From Aurelia coerulea (lineage: Eukaryota > Cnidaria > Scyphozoa > Semaeostomeae > Ulmaridae), in contig CM076955.1 in assembly GCA_039566865.1 (NCBI GenBank), forward strand, positions 6,946,501 through 7,010,500: 64,000 nucleotides of DNA, read 5' to 3'. Position 1 is the first letter of the stretch. Each line of letters opens with the position of its first letter. The translations under genes were made by a program, and so were the position numbers. This document shows, piece by piece, positions 21,630 through 32,685 of this stretch. The notes under the pieces are model-generated. The model was not told where the DNA came from, did no database searches, and saw only the letters and a list, made by a program, of their open reading frames with translations.

Positions 21630-24600
21630 TTGATTATGGAGGAGAATTCCTCGGATAAATTTGTTGAGCCCTTTGAAGGATTGGTAAGAAACAGTACGGA
21701 ATTGAGCACAAACAGAGATTTGGATAAAGATACGGTCACGGATATTCGCGATGAATTTCAAAGCAATATGGAGGCTCCGAATTTGTTTGGTATTGGGGGT
21801 GACAGACCCAAACGCGTTGTATCATTAACGGAGAAAGGGAAGTCGTATGCCCGCGACCTTCAATTTGGAAATCGAAAATTTTTATATCGTAACTTACAGA
21901 AGCAGATGAAATTGATTACGTCATCATTAAATTCGAGTGTCAGGATAGAGGTTATTCGATGTGAATTGTCGAAATTAGATGAGATATTTTGCAATTTGAT
22001 GGCTGTTCAAGAAAATTATATTGGGTTAGTGGACAACTGCGATCAACATGATATTGAAACCCGATGGTTTGAAAAAGTTGATAAGGAGGTCGTGGATTTT
22101 AAAACAGATATTCATAATTATTTGTCTCAAGCTAAGAATTTAGAAGATAATAACAGCGTTATGTCATCAAGTTCAAAGAGCTCAAGAGGGTCGTCGCGAA
22201 AGTCTGGTTCGTCAGTTCGTGAACGTGCAACTGAAGAAAAGGCACGTTTAGCAGAGTTACTTGCAGAATCAGAATTTCTGGAAGAAAGGAGAGCTGCAGA
22301 AATTGCCTCTGAAAAGGTTCGCATGAAGCAAGAAATAGCAAAAGCAGAAGCTAGAGTCAAGGTTTTTGAGGAGTTTGAGGATTCTGTCAGCTGTAAGAAA
22401 TCGGTTACAGAAGATTTGCCAGATCAAAATGTTATATTTCAGCAGAAGGAAAAGGTTCCGCATTCATATGTCAAAGACTGGATTACCCAAAAGAGAGATG
22501 GCACCAATTATCCTCGTCTTCTGCAGAGAGAAAGAATCGAGCCCCCTCGAGTGCACCTTGGAAATTTGTCTCAACAACAACAACCACAACATGCAGTTTC
22601 TTTTGATATTGGAAGACCTGATCAACGTTCAGAACCTTGTATTCCCAAGATGCGTAAAGAAGAGATTTCTCAACAAGCTAGAGCACGATTGCCTCAACAA
22701 CCAAATGTAAGGGTAAAATCTATCAATGGGCCAAGAGAAGACACAGTGAGCACTGATGAAAGCACTCTACTTGCTGCACTGTATGCGTTATTCAACCAGC
22801 AAAATGCTCCGAATGTGGACATTGATGTTTTTAGTGGGGATCCCATGGAATATCAATACTTTATGGCAACATTTCGTGAGGTTGTTGAGAAGAAAATTGT
22901 GGATCCAATGGGAAGACTGACCAGATTAATCAAGTATACGTCAGGTGAAGCGAAAGAACTAATCAGACATTGTATTCAGTTGCCGCCAAGTATTTGTTAT
23001 AAGGAAGCAAAAGCATTATTAACAAAGGAATATGGGGATTCGTATAGAGTTTCTGCTGCGTACATGCAGGAGCTACGGAGATGGCCACAAATCAAATATG
23101 CTGATGCACTGGCATTTAGAACTTTCTATAGATTTCTGGTTAAATGCCAAAGCAGTATGAAATCTGGCCCCAATTTACAAGTATTAAACACACCAGAAAT
23201 TCTGCAAGTTCTCCAGTCAAAACTTCCTGGTAATCTACAAGAAAGATGGAATCGAAAAGCTTTTGGTATCAAAAGAGACGAATTGAGAGCAGCTGTATTC
23301 TCAGACTTTGTTAGCCTAATCGAAGAAGAAATGAGGCTGGTCAATGACCCATTGTATTCAAGAGAAGCTTTGTCCGAAGTACAAAGCCCCTTCAAAGACA
23401 GATTTAGAAGAGAAATGCCAAAAGATACGAAGATGAGTGTTTACAGTACAGAGATGTCCTCAGCAGAGACGAATAGAGTTTATGAATCTAAATCAAGTTG
23501 CCCATCATGTGAAGGATTGCATGATTTGGACAGATGCTCAGATTATCTAAAGCTTGATGTGAAAGAAAGAAGCAAGTTTCTTTATGTGAAAAGATTATGC
23601 TATGCATGCTATAAGCCTACATCCCCAACCCATGTTTCGAAGAGTTGCAATCAACGAAGAACGTGTAATATTTGTGCTGGATCTCATCCAACTGGTTTAC
23701 ATGGATTTAAATTTGCAAAGAGATCTGAGAGTAATGAAACAAAACGAGATGATGTGGTCTGTAATTTAACTTTTCTCGATGCTCAAGTCATAAGTTTATC
23801 GGTGATCCCAGTGAAACTTGGTGTCAAAGGTGGGAACCAAGAATTGGTAGTATATGCTATGCTTGACAATTGCAGTCAGGGAACTTTCATACACGAGGAT
23901 ATATTAGATGCATTGAAGGTGAAAGGCGTGAAGACCACAGTAACTGTGAAGACCATGACTGGTGAAGATACAGAAGGATCAGTTTGTCTCGATAATTTGA
24001 CTGTGTCTGGTTTGGGCCCTGCAGACAGAGAGACGATCTCATTGCCAAAAACCTACAGCAGAAGAGGACTTCCGATTCAAAGAGATGATATACCAACACC
24101 CGATAAATTACGTCATTGGCCCCACCTGAGAGAAATCACGAAAGATGTGCACAAAGAAGATTCTGAAATTCCTATTGGTTTGTTGATTGGTGCAAATTGC
24201 CCATTAGCGTTAGAACCACATGAAATAATTCCTAGTCAAGATGGTGGCCCTTACGCTTTCAGATCCTGCCTTGGCTGGTGCATTTCAGGCCCAATCATTA
24301 AATGCGCTGAGAATGGAAAAGCAGTTAGATGCAATCGAATCACAGTCACTGATGCTGGTTCCGCAAAGATTGCTGACCATCATTTTGTTGTAGAAGATAC
24401 AGTAAAGGATGTCACAACGAATGAACTGTTAAAAAAGATGTATCATACGGATTTCAGTGAAACCAAGCTCGATGATGGCAAATTAGACCTTTCACAAGAA
24501 GACAAGAAATTCTTAAAAATGATGAAAGAACAGAGTATCAAAGCACATGGTCATTATGTGCTACCATTGCCATTTCGTAACCCAAATGTTTTCATGCCAA

Positions 24601-27600
24601 ATAACAAAGAACAAGCAATGAAAAGAGCAGTGTGGACAAAAAGAAGGTTACAGAAAGATCCCAAGTTTTACAGTGATTACGTCAAGTTTATGAATGATAT
24701 CATTAGTAAAGGATATGCAAAGAAAGTAGAAGAGAATTGTGATATTCCTGGAAAGCAGTGGTACATTCCTCATCACGGAGTATATCACCCAAAGAAACCA
24801 GAGAAGATTAGAGTCGTATTCGACTGCAGCACGCAATACAAAGGAACTTGTTTGAATAAAGAGCTCCTACAAGGTCCGGATCTGACGAATCAGTTGGTGG
24901 GAGTGCTTCTTCGCTTCAGGAAAGAGTTAATTGCCTTTACTGGTGACATTGAAGCTATGTTTTATCAAGTTCGCGTTCCTGAAGATCAGCGATCTTATTT
25001 GCGATTTCTTTGGTGGCCAGAAGGAAACCTGGAAGCAGAGCCTATCGATTATGAAATGTGTGTACATCTCTTTGGCGGGATTTCATCACCAAGTTGCTCG
25101 AATTTCGCACTCAGGAGAACAGCGGATGATTCAGAGGAAGAATTTGGAAGTGAAGCTGCAATGACTTTGAAAAGAAATTTCTATGTTGATGACATGTTAA
25201 AATCGAAGGAATGCAGCTCATCTTCAATTGCACTGATATCAAATATACGTAAGATGTGTGCTTCGGGTGGTTTTAATCTCACAAAGTTTGCCTCTAACGA
25301 TAAAGAAGTGTTGGAATCTATTCCACAAGAAGAAAGATCAAAAGAAGTAAAGAAATGTGATTTAGCTGTGGACAATTTACCTGCTGAGCGAGCACTGGGT
25401 GTATATTGGTGTGTAGAGAACGATACACTTGGATTTCGCATTGAGCTGAGAGATAAACCGTTGACAAGAAGAGGTGTATTGTCATCTATAAGCTCCATTT
25501 ATGATCCACTTGGTTTGGCTGCCCCGTTTTTGTTACAAGGGAGGAAAATACTACAAGAACTTTGCAGTGACAAAAAGGAGTGGGATGATGACTTATCAGA
25601 AGAGCAGAAAAACATGTGGTTAAAATGGAGGCAGGAGCTTCCTCTCCTTGAAGAAATAGAGGTGGAACGCTGCTACAAGCCAAAGCATTTCGGTGAGGTC
25701 GTCTCAGCAACACTTCATAATTTTTCAGATGCATCGCAAGAAGGTTATGGTCAGGCAAGCTATTTACGTCTTATTGATGTCAAAGGAAATATCAACTGTT
25801 CTTTGGTCATGGGTAAATCTCGTGTTCCACCATTGAAGCAAACGACGATTCCAAGACTGGAACTTACAGCCGCATCAGTATCCGTAAAAGTTGGCGCTAT
25901 GCTGAGAAGAGAACTTGACATGGAAGATCTGAAACAGACATTTTGGACAGATAGCCAGATTGTACTTGGTTACATTGCAAATGAAACAAGGAGATTCAGG
26001 ACATTTGTCGCAAACCGGGTTCAAATAATCAGAGATCATTCAGAAATAGAAGAATGGAGGTATGTTGACACGAAGCAAAATCCAGCTGATGATGCATCCC
26101 ATGGCATTCGTGCAAGTAACAATGCAAAGAATTCACGTTGGTTCAGAGGACCAGAATTTTTGTGGAAATCAGAGAACGAATGGCCAAGAGAAAAGGCAAT
26201 ACCTTTGCCAAAGGGAGACGATCCAGAGTTAAGGAAGATTGTCAAAGTAAATAGCACTGCAGTTGCCAAGAATGACAGTCTCCTAATTGATCTAGAGAAT
26301 CGATATTCTGATTGGGTACGCATGAAGCGAGTTGTTGCCCTTCTGCTTAGATTCATTTCAAATTGTAAAAGAAAGATAAAGAATAGAGAAGAGAAGGTTG
26401 TTTTAACAAAGTTCAATAATGAAGACGCACTGCTCACTGTCGAGGATGTACAGACAGCAGAAAATAAGATCATCAGATTAGCACAAGAGGCAGCATTTAA
26501 AGTCGAGCTGAAAGAATTAAAGAAACTTCCAATGAATGGTGAAATCTCACGTGTTAAAAGAAGAAATCTCAAGAAATCGAGCTCTTTGTTCAAATTGGAT
26601 CCTTTTCTTGATGAAAATGGAATTGTCAGAGTAGGTGGAAGAATGAAGAAGTCTTCTTTTGACGAAGAATGCAAGCACCCCATCTTACTGCCAAAGAAAG
26701 GGAGAGTTACTGAATTAGTAATTGACTGGTGTCATCGAACAACACAGCATGCAGGAAGAGGGATGACGCTGAATGAAATTCGGTCAATTGGATATTGGAT
26801 AATCAATGTGAACTCTAGGGTTCGACAATTCATTTCAAGATGTGTTAGATGCCGCTTTCTCCGAGGAAAGTCAGGTGAGCAGAAGATGGCAGATCTTCCC
26901 GAGGAGCGAGTAAAGGAAGCACCACCTTTCACATACTGTGGAGTTGATTTGTTTGGTCCATTTGTCATCAAAGAAAGAAGAAAGGTATTGAAACGATATG
27001 GAGTTTTGTTCACATGTTTTGGAAGTCGAGCGATTCATATTGAAACAACAAACTCGTTGGATACTGACTCTTTTATTCAAGCTTTACGCAGATTTATGGC
27101 AAGAAGAGGCAGTGTACGTCAAATCTACTCCGACAATGGCACTAATTTCGTTGGTACAGTCAATGAGCTTCAGAAAGAGTTTGAGAAAATGGACCATAGT
27201 AAGATTGGTCGCTTTGCCCACAGTCAGAACACTGATTGGATTTTATGGAAAAGGAACGTCCCTGCAGCAAGTCACATGGGAGGAGTCTGGGAGCGTCAGA
27301 TCCGTTCTGTTAGAGCCATACTGTCATCTCTACTGAAGAATCATGGACATGCTCTTGATGACGAATCTTTGAGAACATTGCTAACTGAATCTGAAGCGAT
27401 AGTGAATTCGCGTCCTCTCACAGTAGAGACACTGAGTGATCCACACAGCGTCAGACCACTTACACCAAATCATTTGCTGACGATGAAATCTAAAGTTATC
27501 ATGCCACCTCCAGGTGTGTTCCAGAAAGCTGACTTATATTGCCGAAGAAGATGGAGAAGAGTGCAACACCTTTTGAATGAATTTTGGTCGAGGTGGAAAA

Positions 27601-27872
27601 AGGAGTATCTGATGTTGTTGCAACCAAGGCAAAAATGGACAGAACCCAGAAGGAACTTTCAGGTTGGAGATGTGGTTTTATTGAAAGAAAGTAGTGACAG
27701 AAATGATTGGCCAATGGGGAAAGTTATAGCTGCAAATGTTGATCGTAATGGATTTGTGCGGAGTGTAACATTATTGCTGACCAGAAGAGATGACAATGAC
27801 ACAAGACATCGTACACTTGATAGACCTGTGAACAAAATAGTGCTGCTGCTTGAATCAGAAGAGATTGACTGA
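21630..27872 (+). CDS. BEL/Pao retrotransposon gag-pol polyprotein
   Basis: An intact 2080-residue polyprotein. An N-terminal gag-like part with a charged helical stretch (about 200-255) is followed by a DUF1759-like capsid region (about 395-560) and Cys/His knuckles (about 623-690). Next come a retropepsin-like protease with LDNCSQGTFI (about 745) in place of the usual D-S/T-G, and reverse transcriptase from about 1060 with YVDD near 1185. The RNase H/A17 region has NFSDASQEGYG (about 1363). The integrase has an H-H-C-C zinc site (about 1700) and a D-D-E core (Asp 1770, Asp about 1834, Glu about 1886), and a DUF5641-type tail closes the protein. The first ATG is 21630, with a second (MEEN) at 21636. 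There are no stops or shifts; the copy may be active. Confidence 0.95.
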   Translation: MIMEENSSDKFVEPFEGLVRNSTELSTNRDLDKDTVTDIRDEFQSNMEAPNLFGIGGDRPKRVVSLTEKGKSYARDLQFGNRKFLYRNLQKQMKLITSSLNSSVRIEVIRCELSKLDEIFCNLMAVQENYIGLVDNCDQHDIETRWFEKVDKEVVDFKTDIHNYLSQAKNLEDNNSVMSSSSKSSRGSSRKSGSSVRERATEEKARLAELLAESEFLEERRAAEIASEKVRMKQEIAKAEARVKVFEEFEDSVSCKKSVTEDLPDQNVIFQQKEKVPHSYVKDWITQKRDGTNYPRLLQRERIEPPRVHLGNLSQQQQPQHAVSFDIGRPDQRSEPCIPKMRKEEISQQARARLPQQPNVRVKSINGPREDTVSTDESTLLAALYALFNQQNAPNVDIDVFSGDPMEYQYFMATFREVVEKKIVDPMGRLTRLIKYTSGEAKELIRHCIQLPPSICYKEAKALLTKEYGDSYRVSAAYMQELRRWPQIKYADALAFRTFYRFLVKCQSSMKSGPNLQVLNTPEILQVLQSKLPGNLQERWNRKAFGIKRDELRAAVFSDFVSLIEEEMRLVNDPLYSREALSEVQSPFKDRFRREMPKDTKMSVYSTEMSSAETNRVYESKSSCPSCEGLHDLDRCSDYLKLDVKERSKFLYVKRLCYACYKPTSPTHVSKSCNQRRTCNICAGSHPTGLHGFKFAKRSESNETKRDDVVCNLTFLDAQVISLSVIPVKLGVKGGNQELVVYAMLDNCSQGTFIHEDILDALKVKGVKTTVTVKTMTGEDTEGSVCLDNLTVSGLGPADRETISLPKTYSRRGLPIQRDDIPTPDKLRHWPHLREITKDVHKEDSEIPIGLLIGANCPLALEPHEIIPSQDGGPYAFRSCLGWCISGPIIKCAENGKAVRCNRITVTDAGSAKIADHHFVVEDTVKDVTTNELLKKMYHTDFSETKLDDGKLDLSQEDKKFLKMMKEQSIKAHGHYVLPLPFRNPNVFMPNNKEQAMKRAVWTKRRLQKDPKFYSDYVKFMNDIISKGYAKKVEENCDIPGKQWYIPHHGVYHPKKPEKIRVVFDCSTQYKGTCLNKELLQGPDLTNQLVGVLLRFRKELIAFTGDIEAMFYQVRVPEDQRSYLRFLWWPEGNLEAEPIDYEMCVHLFGGISSPSCSNFALRRTADDSEEEFGSEAAMTLKRNFYVDDMLKSKECSSSSIALISNIRKMCASGGFNLTKFASNDKEVLESIPQEERSKEVKKCDLAVDNLPAERALGVYWCVENDTLGFRIELRDKPLTRRGVLSSISSIYDPLGLAAPFLLQGRKILQELCSDKKEWDDDLSEEQKNMWLKWRQELPLLEEIEVERCYKPKHFGEVVSATLHNFSDASQEGYGQASYLRLIDVKGNINCSLVMGKSRVPPLKQTTIPRLELTAASVSVKVGAMLRRELDMEDLKQTFWTDSQIVLGYIANETRRFRTFVANRVQIIRDHSEIEEWRYVDTKQNPADDASHGIRASNNAKNSRWFRGPEFLWKSENEWPREKAIPLPKGDDPELRKIVKVNSTAVAKNDSLLIDLENRYSDWVRMKRVVALLLRFISNCKRKIKNREEKVVLTKFNNEDALLTVEDVQTAENKIIRLAQEAAFKVELKELKKLPMNGEISRVKRRNLKKSSSLFKLDPFLDENGIVRVGGRMKKSSFDEECKHPILLPKKGRVTELVIDWCHRTTQHAGRGMTLNEIRSIGYWIINVNSRVRQFISRCVRCRFLRGKSGEQKMADLPEERVKEAPPFTYCGVDLFGPFVIKERRKVLKRYGVLFTCFGSRAIHIETTNSLDTDSFIQALRRFMARRGSVRQIYSDNGTNFVGTVNELQKEFEKMDHSKIGRFAHSQNTDWILWKRNVPAASHMGGVWERQIRSVRAILSSLLKNHGHALDDESLRTLLTESEAIVNSRPLTVETLSDPHSVRPLTPNHLLTMKSKVIMPPPGVFQKADLYCRRRWRRVQHLLNEFWSRWKKEYLMLLQPRQKWTEPRRNFQVGDVVLLKESSDRNDWPMGKVIAANVDRNGFVRSVTLLLTRRDDNDTRHRTLDRPVNKIVLLLESEEID

Positions 27873-27898
27873 AGAAGAATCAAGATATTATATATCTT

Positions 27899-27911
27899 GA
27901 AGGGAGGAAGA
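27899..27911 (+). promoter_or_regulatory. Polypurine tract
   Basis: GAAGGGAGGAAGA directly abuts the 3' LTR, the expected plus-strand primer site for reverse transcription. Confidence 0.85.
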
Positions 27912-28425
27912 TGAAAATGACAAAAAATTGTTTTTAATTCAATTATGTAACTGTGTCCTGTGACCCGTGATATTGCGTAACTTGTTTGTACGGATTGGAT
28001 CGTTTCCTGTATTGTATAGTCTTTTGTGCTACGTCCGTCTTTTGAAAGAGCCTTTTGTGTATTCGTGTATTCATTTATATTCTTTTGTAGAATTAGGCGC
28101 GGCGAAGCGAAGCGTGGTCGAGGGGACTTGAGCTTGTTTATTTTGATGGTTGTTTATGGACATCGCGTAAGGAACGCTATTTTTTGAACGCTGATCTAAT
28201 GGACACTAATGTATTCCAGTAAGTAGTATTATCGGGTTATTTTCATCGCTTTACAAAGCTTCGTTTATAGTATTAGTTTCGTTCTGTTTTGTCTGTTTTG
28301 TTACATGTCTGTTTGTTTGGGTTTAATTTGTTTTCGTTTTATTTTAGCAAATCGTAGCATCAAAGAATACCTAATAAAAATGCTGATTTTACAAACTTTG
28401 GAATTTGATTATTTCGGCTGCTACA
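27912..28425 (+). repeat. BEL/Pao 3' LTR
   Basis: 514 bp, identical by eye to the 5' LTR, ending GCTACA. It is followed by TTAAA and, 12 bp further, by the splice donor of BRICHOS gene A on the opposite strand. Confidence 0.95.
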
Positions 28426-28430
28426 TTAAA
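28426..28430. repeat. BEL/Pao target site duplication, right
   Basis: TTAAA, the partner of 21076-21080. Confidence 0.9.
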
Positions 28431-28442
28431 TGAGAGACTTAC

Positions 28443-28592
28443 TGCTGTAAAATCGTTGAAAAGGCCAAGGGCTTCTCTTGTCTCGTGTGCAGGAACATTG
28501 ACTTCCTCGAAATTTTTGTCAACATCGATCGTAACTGACTCTGCATAGTCATTTCCATTTTCTGAAAACCGCAGCTGATATTGATTTGAACT
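28443..28592 (-). CDS. BRICHOS gene A, first visible exon
   Basis: A 150-bp phase 0-0 exon (acceptor TTATCGACAG, donor GCA|GTAAGT). It encodes SSNQYQLRFSENGNDYAESV, then a VTIDVD..EEVNVPAH stretch and ALGLFNDFTA. This is the linker and BRICHOS entry seen in gastrokine, surfactant C and ITM2 relatives: a beta-rich stretch, V-P-A-H, then (V/F)-x-D-F before the first Cys exon. It joins in frame to GYSAKK of the exon at 16041. The signal or transmembrane exon expected upstream (higher coordinates) was not recognised. The BEL/Pao element lies just inside the downstream intron. Confidence 0.8.
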
Positions 28593-28770
28593 CTGTCGAT
28601 AAGTAGAAACCAACTGAATTGATTGAAAGGATTGATCTAAACACTGTCAATTATCAAATTTTGCAAGCAATTCTGTTAAATTTACGATCATTGCAAGTTT
28701 AAATCATGCCAAATTGTTTCCTTCCGGTCTATTACACCAAAGCCGACACATCATCATCATGATAATAATA
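28593..28770. other. BRICHOS gene A intron, upstream side
   Basis: Includes the T/C-containing acceptor for the exon at 28592 (minus strand) and a short ATA-rich microsatellite from 28758. No coding block. Confidence 0.4.
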
Positions 28771-28788
28771 ATAATAATGATAACACTA

Positions 28789-29620
28789 GAGTGGTGTCGC
28801 CCATTATGCCCATGTCGTCGCCAAGTTCTGAGTTAGATCCAAAAAGAGCAATTAATGAAAAAACCAAATAGCCAGATTATATCACCAACTAATGGAAAAA
28901 AGATCACAGAGTATTGACTTTTTACGTGCACTCTTTATACTGATTTTAGAAGATTTTAAAGAAGGGGGTAAAAGCGTCTTTCGAGCGTCGCCAATTATGG
29001 CCGCAGGAGAAACAATTAACACTACTCTCCGGTAAAAAGTTTTAATGCGAAAAAAAGTTTTAATTGTTGCTCTTTGCTTATCATTTGGCACTTTAAACAC
29101 AAAAATATCAATAAGAATTAACCTAAACTTCGAGTTTTGGCAATTGAAATGCATGCTTCGAGTTGTTCTAAATCCTGCCTTATCTCTTGTGATTGGATGG
29201 ATGAGTTCTGGCATAGTTTCTAAAATGAAAATAGACTTAATATAATGCTGTGTTTTTTGGGTTTCTATGATTTTCCAAGTCAGTAAGTAAGAGTTTAACC
29301 CAAATTGGTGTTTTTTTTAAATAAATGTTGCATTTTAATATTTTGAAGTGATTGGAAACTTCTTTGGTAAACTGATGGGCATAATGGGCGACGAAAATAG
29401 CAATTAGCTGCACTGAGACTCCATAACCTTAAATCTGAACCAAAAGTCACTTTGCTTTGCTTTCATTGTAGATTTCCTCTCTAGAGACAGGACTTGTGAA
29501 AAATAAAAGCATATTTGAAAAATTTCAAACCGCAAGGTGCCGAGCGAACGAAAAAGAAGGAAGGAATGTAAATAGAATCCCGGCTATAATGGGCGACCGG
29601 CCATAATGGGCGACGCTATT
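28789..29620. mobile_element. MITE-like element, GTCGCCCATTATG ends
   Basis: Ends carry GTGTCGCCCATTATGCC at the left and GGCCATAATGGGCGACG at the right, with a second internal pair (TGTCGTCGCC / GGGCGACCGG). Both sides abut ATA/ATG microsatellite sequence, so the exact boundaries and duplication cannot be fixed. A short relative lies at 39061-39198. No coding capacity. Confidence 0.6.
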
Positions 29621-29641
29621 CTAATGATAATAATAATAATA

Positions 29642-30756
29642 CTATGCTGAATCCACAATTTATTGAAATAGATGCATTAAAATGTACAAATGTACAAATC
29701 AAATTAGTTACCACGTATCAAAGGTTCTTCGCAAATTACCAAACATCATCTTCGAGTAATTCATTTGAAGAAAAGGCAAAAGCGTGTTTACACTTTCAAC
29801 TTAAAAGTTCTGCAAAGATGTTATCTGAGCCTGTCATGTACTTACATCAAAAGCTGACACTGAAGCAAGAAGAACCAGACACAAAATCTGCTTCGCGTTC
29901 TTAGAGTCCTATGAGAACAAGATGGAAAGAAATCATGAGAATAAACTATGAAAGTGATTGGTAGTCAAGCATGCTACAATAGAGTCGCATTCTAATTTTC
30001 AGAATGCTGGTGTAGAAATATTTTTACATCTTTTATAAGTATTAAAAAATAATCATTGTATTCATTGAACTTAGATTGCGTCGAAGAATTTGCGACGTAG
30101 AAATGCTGTTATAACTGCAATAACAACCAGATACCACCACTCAACAAGGTAAACAGGTTTGACCGAAAGATATCGAATCGGATCATAATAATTCTATTTT
30201 ATTTGACCACAATTCTTGGCGTCCAATGTTAAATCGATCTAACAAACGAGATTCTTCCAGGAGCATAGGATAATGTTAATGATTCCCTGATGCTCAATCT
30301 TCTAGTTCACACAAAGTGCGCCTATCTTGAAAGTATTGCGTTTATTTGCAGTCCCGCTTTCGTGGAATGGTACACAAAGCAACTTAACATAAGAGTTTCT
30401 TTGTTTACGGTGATCTTCAAAACCTAGCATCTGTCAGTGTTGACTAATCAGAAATCGCTCTGTCTGGTTCCCTGTGGTTATCTCTTGAGACAGTTCATAT
30501 CGCATTGCATCAAAATTAGAATTTGAAACCACAGTATTATTCCTACGTCATCCCACCTTTGTCCGAAAATCGGTAGTTTATGAAAAAATTTTGCACCATC
30601 ACCTTTGTCCCAAAAACTGGTTGTTTTTGATGGCAAATTTTTGCTGTTATTTTTTTCTTAATCTTAGAGGAAAATTTCAATATGATGTGTTACTGGCGAT
30701 GCTTTCCCTCAAAACCGGTGGTTTGACCAACTAATGCTTTCGAAAGCAAGTGGTAA
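29642..30756. other. Spacer between the BRICHOS genes, no gene seen
   Basis: I searched this divergent interval for N-terminal (signal or membrane) exons of both BRICHOS genes and found none that I can support. The open stretch at 29644-29904 has no recognisable family. Confidence 0.4.
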
Positions 30757-31540
30757 TTGCAGACACGAGCGTACAAGTGTCCCAAAACTGGTCGCTGGAC
30801 AAAGGCAAAACCCGAATTGATTGAAGAACGGAGGGCTAAACATGACAATGACAATATTGTCAGGGCCATCCTAATGGATTTGTCAAAAGCTTTCGATTGT
30901 GTTCAGCCAAACTACATGTCCATGGCTTGGATGAAATACTCTCATCTTTATTTACTCTTACCTGAAGCGGTCTGCGAGAATCAATAATACGTATAGCATT
31001 TTTCAAACTATTTTATCAGGGGCAGGGGTACCACAAGGCTCTGTTTTGGGCCCTATTTTATTCAATTTTACATAAACGATCTACTTTTATTCATAAAACG
31101 AGCAACATTACATAATTATGCTGATGATGAAACGCCAACTTATTTTTCAAACTTGATTGAGGTGCTAGAAGAAAAAGCTGGAGTTGCTTTGACTGGACTA
31201 AAACAGAATCAAATGATAGGTAATGCAGAAAAATTCCATGCAGTCGCTATTAGAAAGGATCAAACCAAGTGAAGAAAACTGCAACCTGATCAAATCGGAA
31301 GAAACGGTTAAATGGCCAAGTATTCAACTAGATTATAAACAGAATTTTGAGCAGCAGATCTCTGAAATTTGCGGAAAAGCTGCATCACAACTCAATGTTT
31401 TAAAAACAATGAAACAGTTTATTTGTTTTAATGAAAAGAAGATTCTTTTCCAAAGCTTTGTACATTCAAATTTTGATCACACGTCTATTTTTTCATTGGC
31501 AACCGCTTATAAGAAATTCAGACTCCTTTTCTGAAAAATT
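30757..31540 (+). pseudogene. LINE reverse transcriptase fragment, decayed
   Basis: Plus-strand pieces RAILMDLSKAFDCV (about 30865) and VPQGSVLGPILFNF (about 31030), then NYADDETPTYFSN with the YADD motif (about 31115). These are the A, B and C motifs of a CR1/Jockey-type reverse transcriptase. Stops and shifts follow. The same copy resumes at 32270 after a MITE insertion. Confidence 0.8.
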
Positions 31541-31624
31541 TCAGATGGGCACAGATCTGATATATTTAAGACAATTTCAGTGCTGGCCCGAATTGTTAGT
31601 TTCTTATCAAAATTGCATGTATCG

Positions 31625-32235
31625 CCCTCTAGTAAACAAGGGCAGAGTTTGTGATACAATAGCAACAGTTGCGTTTGATTGACAGTGATTAGCAGCTGCA
31701 GACAAAGGAAATTCTCTCAACCAGCAATTCAAAACAAAAAAGCGCAAAAATTTCCTTGAAACTAGTAGGGCAAACTCTCGTGTTGTGCAAAAGAAGGTGG
31801 TTTTTAAGAGAAGTTATGTGCTTATAGCGAAAGAAGAAAGGTAAAATTTAAAGATCTGCCCGGCGGATTTTGTTTATTTGATTCAGGAGCCGAGCAGAAG
31901 GCATTGTAACTCTCGCGTATTTAGAACTTAAATGAAGCGACCACAAAATAGCTTCCTGTATCAAATGAACATAATCCGCCAGACAGAACTTTAGATTTTT
32001 CCTTCTTCTTTCAATATAAGCACGTAACTTGAAACTTGAAAAGCACATTTCGCTTGCACAAGGCGAGAGTTTGCCCTACTGAATTCGGGGAAGATTTTGC
32101 GGCTTTGTTTGCTTTGAATTACTGGTTGACAGAATTTCCTTTGTATGCAGTGGCTAATTGCTTTGAATTGAGGTATCAATCAAACGAAACTGTTGCTATT
32201 GTATTACAAAATCTGTGCTTGTCCCTCTAATAAGG
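31625..32235. mobile_element. Palindromic MITE, ~280-bp arms (copy 1)
   Basis: Inverted arms (about 31630-31910 and 31955-32230). Left words are GTTGCGTTTGATTGACA and GGCAAACTCTCG; right words are TCAATCAAACGAAACTG and CGAGAGTTTGCCC. It splits the LINE fragment. Related copies occur at 35512-35900, 61590-62200 and 62210-62800. Confidence 0.8.
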
Positions 32236-32269
32236 TACTTCTCATCAGCTAAATCTGAAAAAAATTTGA

Positions 32270-32685
32270 GAAGACTCAAGAACTTGCCCTTAGATTTTTA
32301 CACAATGATCACCTTAGCTCATATAGCGACTTACTTTCAAAATTAGAAAGGTGTACTATGCATGTTTCCGGTCTAAGAGCTCTATGTATAGAAGTTTTTA
32401 AGACTTTAAGAAATTTGAATCCCTCGCAATGTTTTCAAAATAACATCCTCTAAGTACTCAATATGCAACTCCAAAGACTTACAGCATTTTAGAACAAAAT
32501 CAAGTCACGTTTGTTTCCAATAGCCTTCGATCATTTGGACCTCAAATCTGGATTGGACTGCCAAATGAAATGAAATCTGCCGAAAACCTAAACAGTTTTA
32601 GAAATATGATAAGAATGTGGAATGGCCCAAATTATAAATCTCGTGCCTGTATCTACAAATTAGTTTTCTTTGTTTAATAAGATTG
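32270..32685 (+). pseudogene. LINE C-terminal fragment (continuation)
   Basis: SLRSFGPQIWIGLPNEMKSA followed by NLNSFRNMIRMW is the conserved end of CR1/L2-type proteins (G-P-x-x-W-x-x-L-P). It is separated from the reverse transcriptase piece at 30757-31540 only by the palindromic MITE, so the two were one insertion. Confidence 0.7.

Noticed and set aside
26036..26683. 215-codon open frame antisense to the BEL/Pao polyprotein
   Set aside because: A shadow of the intact sense frame, with no motif of its own.
28389..28442. Extension of the BRICHOS exon reading frame into the LTR
   Set aside because: The strong GTAAGT donor at 28442 ends the exon; the continuation is antisense LTR sequence.
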